NCBI GenBank assembly: GCA_964620675.1
Contig: CAZUJU010000008.1
Span: 18,408 to 82,407 of the forward strand
Length of the DNA stretch: 64,000 nucleotides
Source: CAYSFW01 sp964620675
Lineage (GTDB): Bacteria > Pseudomonadota > Gammaproteobacteria > UWMA-0217
Reading direction: 5' to 3'
The notes beneath the pieces are model-generated. The model had not been told where the DNA came from. It was given only the letters and a program-made list of their open reading frames with translations, and did not search any database. The position numbers were made by a program, and so were the translations under genes. Positions 61,594 to 64,000 of the stretch are shown piece by piece (the first letter of the stretch is position 1; each line of letters starts with the position of its first letter).

Positions 61594-62599
61594 CCCGCCC
61601 TTGCTCGAATTGATTTGTCCCGCCGGTAGCCTGCCGGCGCTCAAGGCCGCTATCGACCACGGCGCCGATGGCGTTTACGTCGGGCTGCGCAACCGCACCA
61701 ACGCGCGCAATTTCAGTGGGCTCAATTTCGACGAACGTGCGCTGACCGAGGGCGTTCGTTATGCCCGCGGTCGCGGGCGCAAGGTGTTGCTGGCGCTCAA
61801 TACCTACCCGCAACCGGCGACCCTGAAGCAGTGGCACCACGCGGTGGACCAGGCCGCCACGCTCGATCTGGACGCGGTGATCCTCGCCGATCCCGGACTC
61901 ATGGCCTACGCCGTCAAGCACTATCCCGATCTGCGTCTGCACCTCTCGGTGCAGGGTTCAGCGACCAACTACGAGGCGATCGCGTTTTACCGCGAGCGCT
62001 TCGGGATTCAGCGCGCGGTATTGCCGCGCGTGCTGTCGCTGGCGCAGGTCGAGCACGTGATGCGCCACACCGCGGTTGAGATCGAGCTGTTTGGCTTCGG
62101 CGGACTCTGCGTCATGGTCGAGGGGCGCTGCGTGTTGTCGTCCTACGCCTGCGGCGATTCGCCGAATACCTTTGGGGCTTGCTCACCTGGCCACGCGGTG
62201 CGGTGGGAGCAAACCCCGCAGGGGATGGAAACGCGGCTCAACGGGGTGCTCATCGATCGCTACGCGGCGCACGAAAAGGCCGGTTATCCAACGCTCTGCA
62301 AGGGTCGGTTCGAGGTTCAGGGCGAGACTTACTATGCGCTTGAGGAGCCGACCAGCCTCAATACGCTGGAACTCCTGCCCGCGATGCATCGGCTCGGGGT
62401 GGCCGCGATCAAGATCGAAGGACGACAACGCAGTCCGGCCTATGTGGCCCAGGTCACCCAGGTTTGGCGGGCGGCGATCGACGCGGTCAAGCGCGACCCG
62501 GGCGCCTACGCCGCGCACCCCGCCTGGTTGGCGCAACTCGACAAGGTTTCCGAGGGCAGCATGCACACCCTCGGTGCGTACTACCGTCCATGGAAATGA
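61586..62599 (+). CDS. ubiU: Ubiquinone anaerobic biosynthesis protein UbiU (U32 family)
   Basis: Fe-S protein of 337 residues. It resembles peptidase U32 (LELICPAGSLPALKAAIDHGADGVYVGL), but with UbiV it carries out oxygen-independent ring hydroxylation in ubiquinone synthesis. Candidate cluster ligands are Cys175, Cys182, Cys199 and a Cys in YPTLCKGRF near 237, close to the four known E. coli UbiU ligands. An extra Cys189 is present. It overlaps the radical SAM gene and is followed 16 bases later by ubiV. Confidence 0.94.
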   Translation: MSNPPLLELICPAGSLPALKAAIDHGADGVYVGLRNRTNARNFSGLNFDERALTEGVRYARGRGRKVLLALNTYPQPATLKQWHHAVDQAATLDLDAVILADPGLMAYAVKHYPDLRLHLSVQGSATNYEAIAFYRERFGIQRAVLPRVLSLAQVEHVMRHTAVEIELFGFGGLCVMVEGRCVLSSYACGDSPNTFGACSPGHAVRWEQTPQGMETRLNGVLIDRYAAHEKAGYPTLCKGRFEVQGETYYALEEPTSLNTLELLPAMHRLGVAAIKIEGRQRSPAYVAQVTQVWRAAIDAVKRDPGAYAAHPAWLAQLDKVSEGSMHTLGAYYRPWK

Positions 62600-62615
62600 A
62601 GACCGGGGGCGCCTG

Positions 62616-63500
62616 ATGAAGCTTGCTTTGGGGCCGTTGCAGTATTACTGGCCGCGCGCGGAGACTTTGGCGTTCTACGACGCCGCGTTGGCTTGGCCGT
62701 TCGACGTGGTGTATCTCGGCGAGACGGTGTGTTCGCGCCGGCATGAACTGCGTCTGTCCGATTGGCTGGCGTTGGCGGATCGATTCGCCAACGCCGGGAT
62801 CGAGGTGGTGCTTTCAACCCAGGTGCTGCTGGAGTCGGAATCCGACCTCAAGGCGCTACGCCGTGTGATCGGTCACGGCCGATACGGGGTCGAAGCGAAC
62901 GATTTTGGCGCGGTGCGGTTACTGGCGGCGAGCGGCTTGCCGTTTGTCGCCGGCGCGACGCTCAACCTGTACAACCCCGACACCCTCGCGTTGCTCGCCG
63001 AGGCGGGTGCGATGCGCTGGGTGCCGCCAGTGGAGATGCCGCGCGAGATGCTCGCGGCGATGCCAATCCCAGCCGGGATGCAAACCGAGGTGTTTGCGTT
63101 TGGACGCTTGCCGTTGGCGTATTCCGCGCGCTGCTTTACGGCCCGTCGTTACAATCTGCAGAAGGACGATTGCCAGTTTCGCTGCCTGGATCATCCGGAC
63201 GGGCTCGCGCTCGCAACCCGCGAGGGCGAGGACTTTCTGGTGCTGAACGGGATTCAGACCCAATCGGGCAAGGTGCATAGCCTCGCCCATCGGCTCTCCG
63301 AACTCGTCGCGCTGAAGGTCGACCTGCTGCGCTTGTCGCCGCAGGCAACCGCGATGGACGCGGTGGTCGCGCATTTCCGTGCCGCGCTCGATGGGGGCGG
63401 CGACACGTCCCCGGGTTTGGCCGGGCTGATGTCGGCGCCGGTTTGCGATGGCTACTGGACCGGTGATGCGGGTCTGGCGTCGAGTCTTGTAACGCCCTGA
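62616..63500 (+). CDS. ubiV: Ubiquinone anaerobic biosynthesis protein UbiV (U32 family)
   Basis: Fe-S protein of 294 residues, partner of UbiU in the O2-independent hydroxylase. ATG 62616 gives the family N-terminus KLALGPLQYYWPRAETLAFY. Cys39 (GETVCSRRHE) and the set CFTARRYNLQKDDCQFRC reproduce the spacing of the four E. coli UbiV cluster ligands (one early Cys, then C-x12-C-x3-C). A much longer open reading upstream in this frame overlaps ubiU and is discarded. Confidence 0.94.
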   Translation: MKLALGPLQYYWPRAETLAFYDAALAWPFDVVYLGETVCSRRHELRLSDWLALADRFANAGIEVVLSTQVLLESESDLKALRRVIGHGRYGVEANDFGAVRLLAASGLPFVAGATLNLYNPDTLALLAEAGAMRWVPPVEMPREMLAAMPIPAGMQTEVFAFGRLPLAYSARCFTARRYNLQKDDCQFRCLDHPDGLALATREGEDFLVLNGIQTQSGKVHSLAHRLSELVALKVDLLRLSPQATAMDAVVAHFRAALDGGGDTSPGLAGLMSAPVCDGYWTGDAGLASSLVTP

Positions 63501-63546
63501 ACGACTGCGATGTCGGTCACGATTACCTGAACGGAGGTTACCCGCC

Positions 63547-64000
63547 ATGCTGCCAATCCCCGCCGCATTACCCGGGCTATTCGCGCGACTGCCGGCCTAC
63601 CCGGCGTCATTCGCCTTGACCACCGCCTTCAACCTGGCGGCTGGTCGGGCCTTGCGCGACCTCGATTGGGATGCGCTCGAAGGGCGACGGTTTGTCATTC
63701 ATGTCCGCGATCTCGGTGTGAAAGCCTGGTTTTCGGTGGCCGCAGGACGGTTGCGCGCGGCGCATCGCGAGCAAGCCGAGGTGGCCTTTACCGCCACCGC
63801 AATGGATTTCATTCGTCTCGGTCTGCGTCTGGAGGACCCCGACACCTTGTTTTTCAACCGTCGCCTCATGATCGAAGGTGATACCGATCTTGGCCTGGCG
63901 GTTAAAAATATGCTCGACGCGGTGGATCTTGAGACCGTGCTCGCGGCGATGCCGGCACCGCTCGGTGGCTCGTTGCGCCTGCTGCGTGAGCGCATGAGCT
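63547..64000 (+). CDS. ubiT: Ubiquinone anaerobic biosynthesis accessory factor UbiT (partial)
   Basis: An open frame from ATG 63547 runs to the right edge (151 codons seen, no stop). The product has an SCP2 lipid-binding domain: FALTTAFNLAAGRALRDLDW at the start, FVIHVRDLGVKAWFSVAAGR, VAFTATAMDFIRLGLRLEDP and NRRLMIEGDTDLGLAVKNML. UbiT carries ubiquinone intermediates for UbiU/UbiV. Only a few tens of residues should be missing compared with E. coli UbiT. It follows ubiV by 46 bases with GGAGG upstream of the ATG. Confidence 0.92.
   Translation, partial: MLPIPAALPGLFARLPAYPASFALTTAFNLAAGRALRDLDWDALEGRRFVIHVRDLGVKAWFSVAAGRLRAAHREQAEVAFTATAMDFIRLGLRLEDPDTLFFNRRLMIEGDTDLGLAVKNMLDAVDLETVLAAMPAPLGGSLRLLRERMS

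Noticed and set aside
61586..62615. Upstream extension of the ubiV frame through ubiU
   Set aside because: UbiU is clearly encoded in the other frame, and UbiV family proteins begin at ATG 62616.

Overview
The window is chromosomal DNA from a high-GC gammaproteobacterium, most likely an autotrophic sulfur-oxidising member of the Chromatiales or a relative. Three things point there. The order hemA / lolB-ispE-tRNA-Gln-prs-rplY-pth-ychF-tRNA-Met and the set ksgA-apaG-apaH are gammaproteobacterial. A Calvin-cycle phosphoribulokinase is present. A small exported Gly/Trp-rich protein resembles sulfur globule envelope proteins. No phage, integrase, intact transposase or CRISPR array was seen.

Layout. 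1-3.9 kb: a SCO-diheme peroxidase fusion, a second diheme (MauG/CcpA-like) protein and a stand-alone SCO protein, translationally coupled. 4.5-7.6 kb: a REC-PAS-GGDEF-EAL c-di-GMP protein and an orphan ABC ATPase. 7.7-14.5 kb: M17 aminopeptidase, dusA, phosphoribulokinase, nagZ, an MscS channel and a patatin. 14.6-16.7 kb: a DsrE-like protein, then a purine-salvage pair (hpt and a methylthioinosine phosphorylase) whose second gene is bracketed by two inverted copies of a MITE-like repeat. 16.7-21.7 kb (minus strand): a YyaL-like protein, then a probable ornithine-lipid pair (olsB-like, olsA-like) and a GT4 glycosyltransferase. 21.8-25.1 kb: rlmI, lgt, thyA, folA. 25.4-32.7 kb: a complete minor-pilin/PilY1/pilE operon of type IV pili. 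32.7-33.9 kb: trmO and the sulfur-globule-like gene.

34.0-47.8 kb is one continuous minus-strand array of fifteen genes: hemA, prfA, prmC, yceH, a small unknown, ksgA, apaG, apaH, then RDD-SpoIIM-DUF4129-DUF4350-MoxR-DUF58. A 308-bp insertion with terminal inverted repeats and a 5-bp target duplication separates apaG from apaH. 48.0-55.2 kb (plus strand): a TPR lipoprotein, lolB, ispE, tRNA-Gln, prs, rplY, pth, ychF, tRNA-Met. 55.6-59.9 kb: an acidic unknown, mgtE, an alpha-E protein and a YfaZ-like porin. 60.5-64 kb: a TIGR01212 radical SAM gene followed by ubiU, ubiV and ubiT, the oxygen-independent ubiquinone hydroxylation genes. A perfect FNR/ANR-type palindrome (TTGAT-N4-ATCAA) sits just upstream of this last operon, suggesting anaerobic control. 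ubiT runs off the right edge.

The most notable points are the FNR-box/ubiUVT arrangement, the two families of short mobile repeats (one splitting apaG-apaH, one bracketing mtiP), the putative sulfur globule protein, the SCO-peroxidase fusion, the insertion in phosphoribulokinase and the six-gene MoxR-DUF58 cluster joined to apaH.
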